Shown piece after piece: positions 14,785 through 22,982 of a stretch of DNA of 64,000 nt. The DNA is from Nocardiopsis sp. FIRDI 009 (GTDB lineage: Bacteria; Actinomycetota; Actinomycetes; Streptosporangiales; Streptosporangiaceae). Within the stretch, counting starts at the first letter, position 1. Each line of letters starts with the position of its first letter. Below the pieces are notes generated by a model. It was given only the letters and a program-made list of their open reading frames with translations. It had not been told where the DNA came from and did no database searches. The stretch is taken from assembly GCF_003386285.1 (NCBI RefSeq), contig NZ_QPNC01000003.1, forward strand, positions 1 to 64,000, given 5' to 3'. A program made the translations under genes and the position numbers.

Positions 14785-16161
14785 TCAGGAGATGAGCCGC
14801 AGGCGCTTGCCGCCGTCCGGATCCAGGTGGGGTGCCGGGGCGGTGGGTGGTCCGTCGATGGCTTCGATGATGGCGTCGTCGATGTCGGTGACCAGGTGCC
14901 CGTACCGGTCCATGGTGGTGGTGATCGACTTGTGTCCGAGCCTGCGTTGGATCTTGAACACGTGCACGTCCTTGTCGATCAGCCACGCCACGTGGGTGTG
15001 GCGCAGGTCGTGGATGCGCGGCTTCTTGGCCAGGCCGCGCTCTTGGGCCTTCTTCACGGCAGGGACCCAGCGTCGTGAGTAGAAGGAGGAGTGTCGCCAC
15101 CACGCTCCCGTGTTGGTGGTGAACACGAAGTCCTCGGCGTCCTTGCCCTTCAATCGTGCCTGGATGAGGTTGATGGTGCCGGGCGAGAGCGGGACGCGCC
15201 TGCGGGAGTTGCGGGTCTTGGGCGGGCCGAGCTTGAAGGTGTTGTCGCTCTGGCGCTTCCACGCCCTGCGTACGTCCAGGTAGCCGCGTACGGTCGCGGT
15301 CCCGTCGGCACCGACCGCTCGGGTGATGGTGATGTCGCGGACCTGGAGGGCGACCAGTTCGCTGTAGCGCAGACCGGTGCGCACGAACACCTCCAGCATG
15401 TCGCGCACGTCGGCGTGGGCGGCGTCGCGCAGGATCTGGAACTCCTCGCGGGTGAGGAAGCACATCTCCTGGTCGCCCTCGCCGTCGTCCACGCGGGGTA
15501 GGCGGGTGCGGGCGGCGGGGTTGGAGTGGCGTAGCGGCGGGTCCTCGCGGACGGCGGCCTCGCAGATGGTGAACAGCAGCGCGTGCAGGTTCTGGATCGA
15601 CTTCGGGGCGAGCGGAGGCCGTAGCCATCCGTTCTTCTGTCCGCGTTTGGCGCCCTTCTTGCTGCCCTTGCCGTTGTTGGGGTTGACGGGGGTCCTGGGG
15701 TCGGGGATTCCGGCCTGGAGGTGGTTGACCCAGGCCCTCACGTCCTTGGGCTTGAGCTGAGAGGTGTCGCGCAGGTTCACCTTCCCGAAGTGGGGGAGTA
15801 GGTGGCGGTCGAGGTCGCGGTGGTAGTCGGCGCGGGTGCGTTCGTCGATGCCGGACATGGAGTCGATCAGTTCGCGGGCGAAGTCGGCGAACAGCACTGG
15901 TTCCTCTTCGGGATCATCGTCCTCCTCGATCTTGACCCACCCGTGGCCGGGGACCCACCCCTGCGCCCACCCTTGGCGGGGGATCCAGTTCTCCGGCCAC
16001 TGGTGGCCCGCTGCCTCGACGTGGAGTTTGAAGGTGTAGGCGTCGGCGTGGACGTTGAACGGTTCGGACTGGGGTGCACCGTCACGGGTGCCGCCAAGCC
16101 GCCATTTCACCCAGTACCGGATGCGGCCGCTGGCCAGTTTTCGCTGGTTGATGGTTGCCAT
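14785..16161 (-). CDS. Tyrosine recombinase/integrase
   Basis: A 458-residue phage-type integrase. N-terminal residues 1-75 look like an arm-type DNA-binding domain (TINQRKLASGRIRYWVKW). A SAM-like core-binding domain spans about 88-220. The catalytic domain has Arg265 (RTGLRYSEL), Lys315 (PPKTRNSRR), His384-x2-Arg387 (HDLRHTH), His410 (LGHKS) and nucleophile Tyr420 (MDRYGH). All catalytic residues are intact. The ATG at 16161 fits the domain start; a longer reading is low-complexity. The gene ends next to the xis-like gene and begins about 300 nt from tRNA-Gly, the classic site-specific layout. Confidence 0.95.
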   Translation of the reverse strand: MATINQRKLASGRIRYWVKWRLGGTRDGAPQSEPFNVHADAYTFKLHVEAAGHQWPENWIPRQGWAQGWVPGHGWVKIEEDDDPEEEPVLFADFARELIDSMSGIDERTRADYHRDLDRHLLPHFGKVNLRDTSQLKPKDVRAWVNHLQAGIPDPRTPVNPNNGKGSKKGAKRGQKNGWLRPPLAPKSIQNLHALLFTICEAAVREDPPLRHSNPAARTRLPRVDDGEGDQEMCFLTREEFQILRDAAHADVRDMLEVFVRTGLRYSELVALQVRDITITRAVGADGTATVRGYLDVRRAWKRQSDNTFKLGPPKTRNSRRRVPLSPGTINLIQARLKGKDAEDFVFTTNTGAWWRHSSFYSRRWVPAVKKAQERGLAKKPRIHDLRHTHVAWLIDKDVHVFKIQRRLGHKSITTTMDRYGHLVTDIDDAIIEAIDGPPTAPAPHLDPDGGKRLRLIS

Positions 16162-16402
16162 GCGTGGACCATCGCTTGGGTGGGGCCGGAAGCGAAGGGA
16201 ATCGGCGGAAGATCTTGGAGAACCTTCGCCCCGGGCGCCGCGGTGGGCGATCCATCCGCGTTTGCCCTGGTTGCCGGGCTCACGCGGCCGGTCCGTGCAC
16301 CCGCGTGCACCCCGGCCGGAGGTGTGTATGACGGGATGGGCGGAGCACACCCACCGGCCCGATCCCGGCCCCGTGCACCCGCTGGTGCACCCCCAACGCG
16401 AA

Positions 16403-16447
16403 GACGGCCCCTGGTGTGCGAAGCGTTATCGCACGTCAGAGGCCGTC
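16403..16447 (-). terminator. Stem-loop terminator downstream of tRNA-Gly
   Basis: Outer arms GACGGCC (16403-16409) and GGCCGTC (16441-16447) enclose an inner stem GTGCGA/TCGCAC with a 7-nt loop. It lies 11-55 nt past the 3' end of the tRNA on the same strand. T-rich flanks are short (TTT), so it could serve either direction. Confidence 0.65.
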
Positions 16448-16457
16448 TTTCGAACGG

Positions 16458-16528
16458 AGCGGATGACGGGAATCGAACCCGCGTTATCAGCTTGGGAAGC
16501 TGAAGTTCTACCATTGAACTACATCCGC
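16458..16528 (-). tRNA. tRNA-Gly (anticodon CCC)
   Basis: Read on the minus strand: a 7-bp acceptor stem GCGGATG/CATCCGC, a D-arm with GGTAGAAC, an anticodon stem TCAGC/GCTGA around TTCCCAA (anticodon CCC), and a T-arm with GTTCGATT, 71 nt including the discriminator. CCA is not encoded. The 3' end faces the integrase, which marks it as the likely attachment site of the element to the left. Confidence 0.93.
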
Positions 16529-16669
16529 TTGCTCCCGCCGGTGATCCTCACTGGCTGGCAACGAACGCTATCCTAGCCCAACTCCGGGGTCGGTGGGCAA
16601 CTCGCCGCCGGATCGGGTCGCCGTACGAGGTCGCCCCCGCCGCGTTCTCCCAGGCGGTAGGTTCGGAGC

Positions 16670-17260
16670 GTGCTGCTCTCCGATCGCGATATCAGGTCCG
16701 AAATCGACGCCGGGCGGGTCAGGATCGACCCCTTCGACCCCGGTCTCGTCCAACCCTCCAGCATCGACGTCCGGCTGGACCGGTACTTCCGGGTGTTCGA
16801 GAACCACAAGTACCCCCACATCGATCCCTCGGTCGAGCAGCCGGACCTCACCCGGCTGGTCGAGACCGACGGCGACGAGGCGTTCGTCCTCCACCCGGGC
16901 GAGTTCGTGCTGGCCTCCACCTACGAGGTCGTCTCCCTCCCCGACGACATCGCCAGCCGTCTGGAGGGCAAGAGCTCCCTCGGCCGCCTCGGTCTGCTCA
17001 CCCACTCCACGGCCGGGTTCATCGACCCCGGTTTCTCCGGGCACGTCACCCTGGAGCTGTCCAACGTCGCCACCCTGCCGATCAAGCTCTACCCGGGTAT
17101 GAAGATCGGCCAGCTGTGCATGTTCCGGCTCTCCTCGGCCGCGGAGCATCCCTACGGCTCCGCCCGGTACGGCTCCCGCTACCAGGGTCAGCGCGGTCCG
17201 ACGCCCTCGCGCTCACACCAGAACTTCATCCGCACCCCGATCCCCGCCGAATCCGACTGA
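16670..17260 (+). CDS. dcd: dCTP deaminase
   Basis: A 196-residue trimeric dCTP deaminase of the dUTPase superfamily. The N-terminal motif is [12 protein letters not shown], the central motif [12 protein letters not shown] carries the substrate-binding Ser/Arg, and the catalytic region contains [16 protein letters not shown] with the essential Glu. The tail ends in the nucleotide-closing segment [15 protein letters not shown]. Actinobacterial Dcd of this length may be bifunctional (dUMP-forming), but this cannot be told from sequence. GTG start. It is a single-gene unit right of the tRNA, probably core chromosome. Confidence 0.95.
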   Translation: MLLSDRDIRSEIDAGRVRIDPFDPGLVQPSSIDVRLDRYFRVFENHKYPHIDPSVEQPDLTRLVETDGDEAFVLHPGEFVLASTYEVVSLPDDIASRLEGKSSLGRLGLLTHSTAGFIDPGFSGHVTLELSNVATLPIKLYPGMKIGQLCMFRLSSAAEHPYGSARYGSRYQGQRGPTPSRSHQNFIRTPIPAESD

Positions 17261-17339
17261 CCGGATGCGGCCACTCCCGTCGGGGGTGTTGACGGTATGG
17301 TCAGGGTTGGACACGTTCCGTGGGGTGGTGTAACCGTTT

Positions 17340-17368
17340 TGGTGATGTGTCCAATATCACCATAGAAT
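17340..17368 (+). promoter_or_regulatory. Putative promoter/operator of the glycine betaine operon
   Basis: In an AT-rich part of the 406-nt gap (17261-17666), TGGTGAT (17340-17346) and ATCACCA (17356-17362) form a perfect 7-bp inverted repeat. TAGAAT (17363-17368) could be a -10 box, with TGGTGA as -35 at 17 nt spacing, so a repressor bound here would block the promoter. Transcription from here would give a leader of about 290 nt. Confidence 0.4.
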
Positions 17369-17630
17369 ACCATGTGGCATAGATCACAACTGGGTGTTGT
17401 GTGGTGCCGGGAACCGCCGTCATAGGTCGACATACCGTTTTTATCCCGGTTAAACCTGTTATTTGCTGGTGACATTCCAACTAAACCGCCGGTGTACATC
17501 TCGGTAAGGTGGCGCCCCGACGTGACACCAGGTGGCGGTCTCGCCCCGGTCTTCGGGGTGCGCACGCGGGGGCTCTGCGCCGACCCGCCGCCTGAGGTAA
17601 CCGCGGGTGGCGAAGGGGCACACGCCTTGT

Positions 17631-17655
17631 CGGGGCTCGCGGTGGGACAGCCCCG
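17631..17655 (+). promoter_or_regulatory. Stem-loop next to the opuAA ribosome-binding site
   Basis: Perfect 7-bp arms CGGGGCT (17631-17637) and AGCCCCG (17649-17655) end two bases before the AGAGGAG Shine-Dalgarno (17657-17663). Possible translational control; no known riboswitch consensus is recognised in the leader. Confidence 0.35.
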
Positions 17656-17666
17656 TAGAGGAGACC

Positions 17667-18686
17667 GTGTCAGCAGTACGTGCAGACAACCTGTACAAGG
17701 TGTTCGGCAGGCAGGCAGGGGCCGCGGTCGAGCGGCTCTCCGACGGCAGCCACCGTGACACCATCGCCGACCTCGACGTGACCGCAGCCGTCATCGACGT
17801 CTCGTTCGAGGTCAAGCCCGGCGAGATCTTCGTCGTCATGGGCCTGTCCGGATCCGGGAAGTCCACCCTGATCCGCATGCTCAACGGCCTCCTGGAGCCC
17901 ACCTCGGGCACCGTCGAGGTCGACGGCGTCAACATCTCCGCCCTCAGCAAGAAGGACCTGCTGAGGCTGCGCGGCGAGAAGATCAGCATGGTCTTCCAGC
18001 ACTTCGCGCTCCTTCCGCACCGTACGGTCCGCGAGAACGCCGCCTACGGTCTGGAGCTGCGCGGTGTTCCCCGCGCCGAGCGCGACCGCAGGGCTCAGGA
18101 GACCCTCGACCTGGTCGGTCTCGGGGGCTGGGAGGACAAGCTCCCCCACCAGCTCTCCGGCGGTATGCAGCAGCGCGTGGGCCTGGCCCGCGCCCTCGCC
18201 GCCGACACCGACATCATCCTCATGGACGAGGCGTTCAGCGCCCTGGATCCGCTGATCCGCCGCGACATGCAGACCCAGCTCCTCGAACTCCAGAAGACCC
18301 TGGGCAAGACGATCGTCTTCATCACGCACGACCTCAACGAGGCCATGCGCCTCGGAGACCGGATCTGCGTCCTGCGCGACGGCCGCGTCGCCCAGATCGG
18401 CACCGCCCAGGAGATCCTCAGCGCTCCGGCCAACGACTACGTCGAGCGCTTCATCGAGGACGTCGACCGCACCCGCGTGCTCACCGCCACCGAGGCGATC
18501 GACCCCGACGCGCCCGATGACGCGTCCCTCCCCGAGGTCGCGGCCGACACCCCGATCGCGGACCTGTACGGCAGCATGACCACCTCCGACCACCTCCGTG
18601 TGGTCGGTGACGACGGCCGGGCGATCGGGACGGTGTCGCGCACCTCCGTGCTCGCCGCCCTCGCGGCCGGGAAGGAGAGCGCGTGA
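17667..18686 (+). CDS. Glycine betaine/proline ABC transporter ATPase
   Basis: A 339-residue ATPase of the OpuAA/ProV type, energising uptake of compatible solutes. Walker A is GLSGSGKST (59-67), the Q-loop is SMVFQHFALLPHRTV, the signature is LSGGMQQR and Walker B is IILMDEAFSALDP, followed by FITHDLNEAMRLGD. The C-terminal 70 residues carry only one recognisable CBS-like stretch (LRVVGDDGRAIGTV), so the osmosensory CBS region may be shortened. GTG start after AGAGGAG. Its stop overlaps the permease ATG by 4 nt. Confidence 0.93.
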   Translation: MSAVRADNLYKVFGRQAGAAVERLSDGSHRDTIADLDVTAAVIDVSFEVKPGEIFVVMGLSGSGKSTLIRMLNGLLEPTSGTVEVDGVNISALSKKDLLRLRGEKISMVFQHFALLPHRTVRENAAYGLELRGVPRAERDRRAQETLDLVGLGGWEDKLPHQLSGGMQQRVGLARALAADTDIILMDEAFSALDPLIRRDMQTQLLELQKTLGKTIVFITHDLNEAMRLGDRICVLRDGRVAQIGTAQEILSAPANDYVERFIEDVDRTRVLTATEAIDPDAPDDASLPEVAADTPIADLYGSMTTSDHLRVVGDDGRAIGTVSRTSVLAALAAGKESA

Positions 18687-19918
18687 CCCCCGTCGACTTC
18701 CCGCCGACCATTCCCCTCGGCGCCGGTTTCGAGACCCTCAACCAGTGGCTCAAGAGCAACTTCGGGGTGGTCTTCGACGCCGTCGGCGCCTTCGTCAGCT
18801 GGTCAGTGGAGGCCCTCTCCGGGTTCTTCGTCTCCCCGGCCGCCGGTCAGCTGGCCTTCATCGCCGCCGCGATCATCGCCGCCCCCCTGCTCAGGACCCG
18901 GCGCCAGCCCCTGGTGGCCGTCGTGGGCGTGGTCTCGGTCCTCTACATCCTCCAGGCCCAGCTCGGGGTCGGCGACTGGGCCATCAACAACCTCCTCCCG
19001 CCCGCGCCGATCCGGTGGTTGATCGACGCGACCGGAGAGTACGCCGACGGCTACTTCGTGGTCTCCCTGCTGTTCCTGGCCGCCGTGACGGTGCTCGGGG
19101 CGCTGGACAGGGGCACCCGGGTACGCACCGGGGTGGTGGCCGGGGGCTGGCTCGCGGCCGTCCTGCTCGGCTGGTTCCTCCTGCCGGTGGTGGTCACCGA
19201 ACCCCGCGCCCTGTTGATGCTCCTGCTCCTCAGCCTGCTGGCGTTCTCCGTGGCGGGCTGGAAGATGGGCGTGTTCGCCCTGGTGGCGCTGTCCGTGGTC
19301 GCGTCGGTCGACCAGTGGACCAACGCCATGGACACCCTCGGCCTGGTCCTCGTGGCCAGCCTCATCGCGGTGGTCATCGCGATCCCGATCGGCATCCTGT
19401 CGGCCTACAACGACACGGTCAGCAAGATCGTCAAGCCGGTCCTCGACCTGATGCAGACGATGCCCGCCTTCGTCTACCTCATCCCGGCGATCTTCTTCTT
19501 CTCGATCGGCTCCGTCCCGGGTGTGGTCGCGACCGTCGTCTTCGCCATGCCGCCCGGCGTCCGCCTCACGGAACTGGGCATCCGCCAGGTCGACAAGGAG
19601 CTGGTGGAGGCCGGCGAGTCCTTCGGCGCGCCCAGCCGCAAGATCCTGACCGGGATCCAGGTCCCGCTCGCCCTCCCCACGATCATGGCCGGTGTCAACC
19701 AGGTCATCATGCTGAGCCTGTCCATGGTCGTCATCGCGGGGATGGTCGGCGCGGGCGGCCTGGGGAACCAGGTCTACCAGGGCATCTCGCGCAACGACGG
19801 TGCGCTGGGCTTCGAGGCCGGTGTCGCCGTGGTCGTCCTGGCGATCTTCCTCGACCGTCTGACGGCCGCGGTCACGCACAACACCCCGCAGGCACGCGCC
19901 GAGCGCGCGCGCTCGTGA
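18683..19918 (+). CDS. Glycine betaine/proline ABC transporter permease
   Basis: A 411-residue membrane protein of the OpuAB/ProW type with many hydrophobic helices. An N-terminal amphipathic segment and extra helices (about 1-190) precede the core binding-protein-dependent transport domain, with the EAA loop near VEAGESFGAPSRKILTGIQVP (around residues 310-330). It forms the channel with the ATPase encoded upstream. It is fully coupled to that gene and followed 38 nt later by the binding protein. Confidence 0.92.
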   Translation: MTPVDFPPTIPLGAGFETLNQWLKSNFGVVFDAVGAFVSWSVEALSGFFVSPAAGQLAFIAAAIIAAPLLRTRRQPLVAVVGVVSVLYILQAQLGVGDWAINNLLPPAPIRWLIDATGEYADGYFVVSLLFLAAVTVLGALDRGTRVRTGVVAGGWLAAVLLGWFLLPVVVTEPRALLMLLLLSLLAFSVAGWKMGVFALVALSVVASVDQWTNAMDTLGLVLVASLIAVVIAIPIGILSAYNDTVSKIVKPVLDLMQTMPAFVYLIPAIFFFSIGSVPGVVATVVFAMPPGVRLTELGIRQVDKELVEAGESFGAPSRKILTGIQVPLALPTIMAGVNQVIMLSLSMVVIAGMVGAGGLGNQVYQGISRNDGALGFEAGVAVVVLAIFLDRLTAAVTHNTPQARAERARS

Positions 19919-19955
19919 GGGAACGACAGAAGCATCGAGGGAAGGGAAAACACGT

Positions 19956-20966
19956 ATGAACGCGCGTCTGGCATCGCTCACGGCCCTGGGCCTGGGCAGT
20001 GCACTCCTGCTGACCGCCTGCGGTGGCGGCGGGCAGGACCTGACCGAGGGTGACGGCGACGACCAGGCGGCGGGCGCCTGTGAACCGGGCGCGGAGGCGC
20101 CGGTCGTCGAGGAGGCCGACATCCCGGTGGTCGACATCCCGGAGTCCGGCGAGGACGCCGACGAGATCAACATCGCGCTGATCCCGTGGGAGGAGGGCAT
20201 CGCCGCCACCGCCCTGTGGGAGGTGCTCCTGGAGGAGAAGGGCTACGACGTCACCATCACCGAGCTCGACGTCGCCCCCATGTACCAGGGCGCCGCCAAC
20301 GGCGACGTCGACCTGTTCCTCGACACCTGGCTGCCGCAGACCCACGCGGACTACTGGGCGGACTACGGGGACGACCTGGAGAACCTCGGTTACTGGTACG
20401 ACAACGCCCGCCTGACGCTGACCGTCCCCGCCTACATGGAGGACGTCAACACCATCGCCGACCTGCGTGAGCACGCGGACGAGCTGGGCGGCCAGATCGT
20501 CGGCATCGAGTCCGGCTCCGGTCTGGTGCGCACCACCAAGGAGCACGCGATCCCGGGTTACTGCCTGGGCGACGACCTGGAGCTGGTCGAGTCCTCCACC
20601 GGCGCCATGCTCGCCGAGCTGGACTCCGCCTACCAGGCCGAGGAGCCGATCGTCGTCACCCTGTGGCGTCCGCACATCGCCTACGCCCAGTACGACCTCA
20701 AGGACCTTGAGGACCCCGAGGGCATGATGGGCGGCGCCGAGACCATCCACGCGGTCGGCCGCGGCGGCTTCGCCGAGGACTACCCGAACGCCGCCTCCTG
20801 GCTGAGCGAGTTCACGCTGTCCGACGAGGAGCTGGGCTCCCTGGAGTCCCTGACCCTCGACGAGTACGAGGACGACCCGCAGGAGGGCGCTCGCGTCTGG
20901 CTCTCCGAGAACCCCGAGTTCCTGGAGCGCACCCTGGGCGACGACGCGGAGGGCCTGGAGTTCTGA
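19956..20966 (+). CDS. Glycine betaine/proline-binding lipoprotein
   Basis: A 336-residue OpuAC-type solute-binding protein. A lipoprotein signal peptide ends LLLTACGGGG (lipid-modified Cys at about residue 22). An acidic linker follows, and then the binding domain with aromatic ligand-cage residues in DTWLPQTHADYW and GYWYDNARL and in VVTLWRPH. It is anchored outside the membrane and delivers solute to the permease. Last gene of the operon, ending at a strong terminator. Confidence 0.93.
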   Translation: MNARLASLTALGLGSALLLTACGGGGQDLTEGDGDDQAAGACEPGAEAPVVEEADIPVVDIPESGEDADEINIALIPWEEGIAATALWEVLLEEKGYDVTITELDVAPMYQGAANGDVDLFLDTWLPQTHADYWADYGDDLENLGYWYDNARLTLTVPAYMEDVNTIADLREHADELGGQIVGIESGSGLVRTTKEHAIPGYCLGDDLELVESSTGAMLAELDSAYQAEEPIVVTLWRPHIAYAQYDLKDLEDPEGMMGGAETIHAVGRGGFAEDYPNAASWLSEFTLSDEELGSLESLTLDEYEDDPQEGARVWLSENPEFLERTLGDDAEGLEF

Positions 20967-21021
20967 CCGGCTCCCGGCGTCCCGGGCCCCGTGCCGAGGT
21001 CACGAGGCCGTAGGAAACGGA

Positions 21022-21057
21022 TACGGGCCGTCTCCCCGACCGGGGAGGCGGCCCGTA
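21022..21057. terminator. Bidirectional terminator
   Basis: ACGGGCCG and CTCCCC segments (21023-21037) pair with GGGGAG and CGGCCCGT (21042-21056) around a short loop, with one T-G wobble. It lies between the convergent betaine operon and rhomboid gene. Confidence 0.8.
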
Positions 21058-21078
21058 CGTGTGCGCGGCCCGCGCGGT

Positions 21079-21693
21079 TCAGGGCGCGTAGTAGCCGCCC
21101 TGGGCTCCGGGCTTCCACTGGTTGGCCTGGTCCCGGCGTTCCCGTCGGGGGAGCAGGTAGGCGGAGAGCAGGCCGCCGATGAACCCGAACAGGTGGGCCT
21201 GCCACGAGACGCCGGGGTGTTGGGGCAGGACCCCCCAGATCATGGTCCCGTAGAAGAGGACCACGCAGATCATGATCACGATGTCGATGGTCTTGCGCTC
21301 GATGATGCCGCGCAGGATGGTGTAGCCGAAGTAGCCGAAGACGAGCCCGCTGGCTCCGACGGTGAGGGAGAGGGGCTGGCTGAACAGCCACACGCCGAGT
21401 CCGCTCACCACCGCCACGATCAGGGTGGTCAGGAGGAACCGGCCCAGACCGCTGAAGGCGACCAGGGATCCCAGGACCAGGAACGGCAGCGAGTTCCCGA
21501 TGAGGTGCGCGAGGTTGCCGTGCATGAAGGGTGCGGTGAGCACGGTCCAGGGCTCGGAGAAGGTCCAGGCGCGCAGCCCGAACTCACGGTCGAGCCCCCC
21601 GTTGAGCAGGAAGCTGTCGAGGATCTCGAAGACCCACATGGTCGCGAGCATCCCCGCTACGGTCAGGATGGCGGTGATTCTGGACTGCTTCAC
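21079..21693 (-). CDS. Rhomboid family intramembrane serine protease
   Basis: A 204-residue membrane protein with six hydrophobic helices. The catalytic dyad is present: Ser115 in GASGLVFG and His167 in QAHLFGF. The oxyanion-side motif HGNLAHLIGN (58-67) has the conserved His and Asn. The short C-terminus is hydrophilic and glycine/tyrosine-rich. It should cleave transmembrane substrates, which cannot be deduced from sequence. Monocistronic on the minus strand, sharing a terminator with the betaine operon. Confidence 0.92.
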   Translation of the reverse strand: MKQSRITAILTVAGMLATMWVFEILDSFLLNGGLDREFGLRAWTFSEPWTVLTAPFMHGNLAHLIGNSLPFLVLGSLVAFSGLGRFLLTTLIVAVVSGLGVWLFSQPLSLTVGASGLVFGYFGYTILRGIIERKTIDIVIMICVVLFYGTMIWGVLPQHPGVSWQAHLFGFIGGLLSAYLLPRRERRDQANQWKPGAQGGYYAP

Positions 21694-21835
21694 CCCATCG
21701 AGGGTAGATCACGTGCCCTTGAGGCGGTATGTCCGTGGGGCGTGTGGTGCGGCCGTCGCCGCACGTGTCCTGAGGGGCGCGGTCTCCCGGAGCGCCGCGC
21801 TGACGACGCCCCGGCCCCGCCCGGGGAGGTCGGGC

Positions 21836-22309
21836 TCAGGAGGTCAGGGAGCGCTCGCGGGGCGGGATACCGGCGACCGCCATGAACGCCTCGACCTTGG
21901 CGGGCCTGGTCATCCCGGTCAGCGGAAGGTGCGTGCGGGCGGTGCGGCGGCTGTGCAGCGACGGGAAGCGCTTGGGCCGCCCGGCGGTGTCGTACAGGGC
22001 CAGGGAGCGGATCCGGCCGGGGAGCACGTGGTACGAACCGATGTCCTGGAACGGCACGCTCACGGTGTAGCGGCCGCGCACGTAGCGGAACTCGTCGTCG
22101 GAGACCTCCAGGACGGGCGCCTTGATGAGGTGGCCGTGGACGGCCAGTGCGGCGCCCATGAGGGCGAGGAGGACTCCCAGGGTGATGGTGGCCCAGTGTC
22201 CGGGTTCGAGGACCACGGCGACGACGGCCAGGGCCACGAGGAGGTAACCGGCCGTCAACTCCACGTGTTTGCGGCCTGCGGGGCAGACCATGCGGACGGT
22301 TTCGGACAC
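21836..22309 (-). CDS. Membrane protein with PH-like C-terminal domain
   Basis: A 157-residue protein of unknown function. Two hydrophobic segments (about 20-60) are followed by a beta-rich soluble part resembling a bacterial PH-like domain (EFRYVRGRYTVSVPFQDIGSYHVL, then RSLALYD). The GTG at 22309 has a GAGAGG 9 nt upstream; an ATG 30 nt further upstream (22339) is the alternative. No neighbour suggests a role. Confidence 0.65.
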   Translation of the reverse strand: MSETVRMVCPAGRKHVELTAGYLLVALAVVAVVLEPGHWATITLGVLLALMGAALAVHGHLIKAPVLEVSDDEFRYVRGRYTVSVPFQDIGSYHVLPGRIRSLALYDTAGRPKRFPSLHSRRTARTHLPLTGMTRPAKVEAFMAVAGIPPRERSLTS

Positions 22310-22982
22310 GGCAGATGCCTCTCTCACTGGGTACTGCACGGGGTGACGTCGGTCGCCGATCGCAGCTTATCGGCTCCTCGCCCCTGCGGACTGCGGTTTC
22401 GGACACCCCGGTTCACGGTGCAGGCTGCTCGTCTGTGACTGTTGGTAGCTGTTGTTCGGCTTTGTTTCTTTTGTCCGATTGTAATCGGATCTTCCGATGA
22501 AGGGATGTTTGTCTCTCCTGTTTTCCGACTGGTGAATGATGCGATCGACGGTGGGTGTTTCTCAGATTATGTGAGCTGTTTGATGCCTGATGTCCGCTTT
22601 GTCGGAGGGGTGGATGGAAGGCGCTCGCGTGGATAAACACTGTTGACCTTGGTCCCGATTTCGCGGGGTGTCCGCCGGAAGGTCTTCGTCCATTTTTGGC
22701 ATGTCCGAATCCGGCTTCGCTGGGTAGCTTCGCTGATATCTCCTCTGGCCTGCGAAGACGTGGGGCCGCGTGGAGTGTTTCCGGGGTGTTGGGGCGCGTG
22801 CCGACCACTCTCGGCGACGGCAGCGAACGGGTTGCGGATGGGTCACGAATCCGGCATTGGGGCTATACAGACATTTCGCCTAATGGTCTTCTGAACGACT
22901 AATCGCCTAACTTCGGCGGGGTATGCGTCATGTGTTCCGACGCTGCGTGTTCGTCTCGTATTAGCGATCAAGGGTGTAACTG
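22310..22982. other. 673-nt AT-richer intergenic region
   Basis: No gene seen. GC content drops visibly from about 22440. Near the left end are alternating half-sites TCCGAT (22474-22479), ATCGGA (22484-22489) and TCCGAT (22493-22498), forming two overlapping inverted repeats. The remainder is a long upstream region of the peptide-transport operon without a recognisable riboswitch. Confidence 0.4.

Noticed and set aside
16458-16528. A nearby duplicated tRNA-Gly 3' end as second attachment site
   Set aside because: Looked for GGGAATCGAACCC-like sequence between about 11.5 and 16.4 kb and found none by eye; it may exist further left.
17261-17666. A ydaO-type (c-di-AMP) or other known riboswitch before the betaine operon
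   Set aside because: The leader is long and has hairpins, but the consensus elements of known classes were not recognised.
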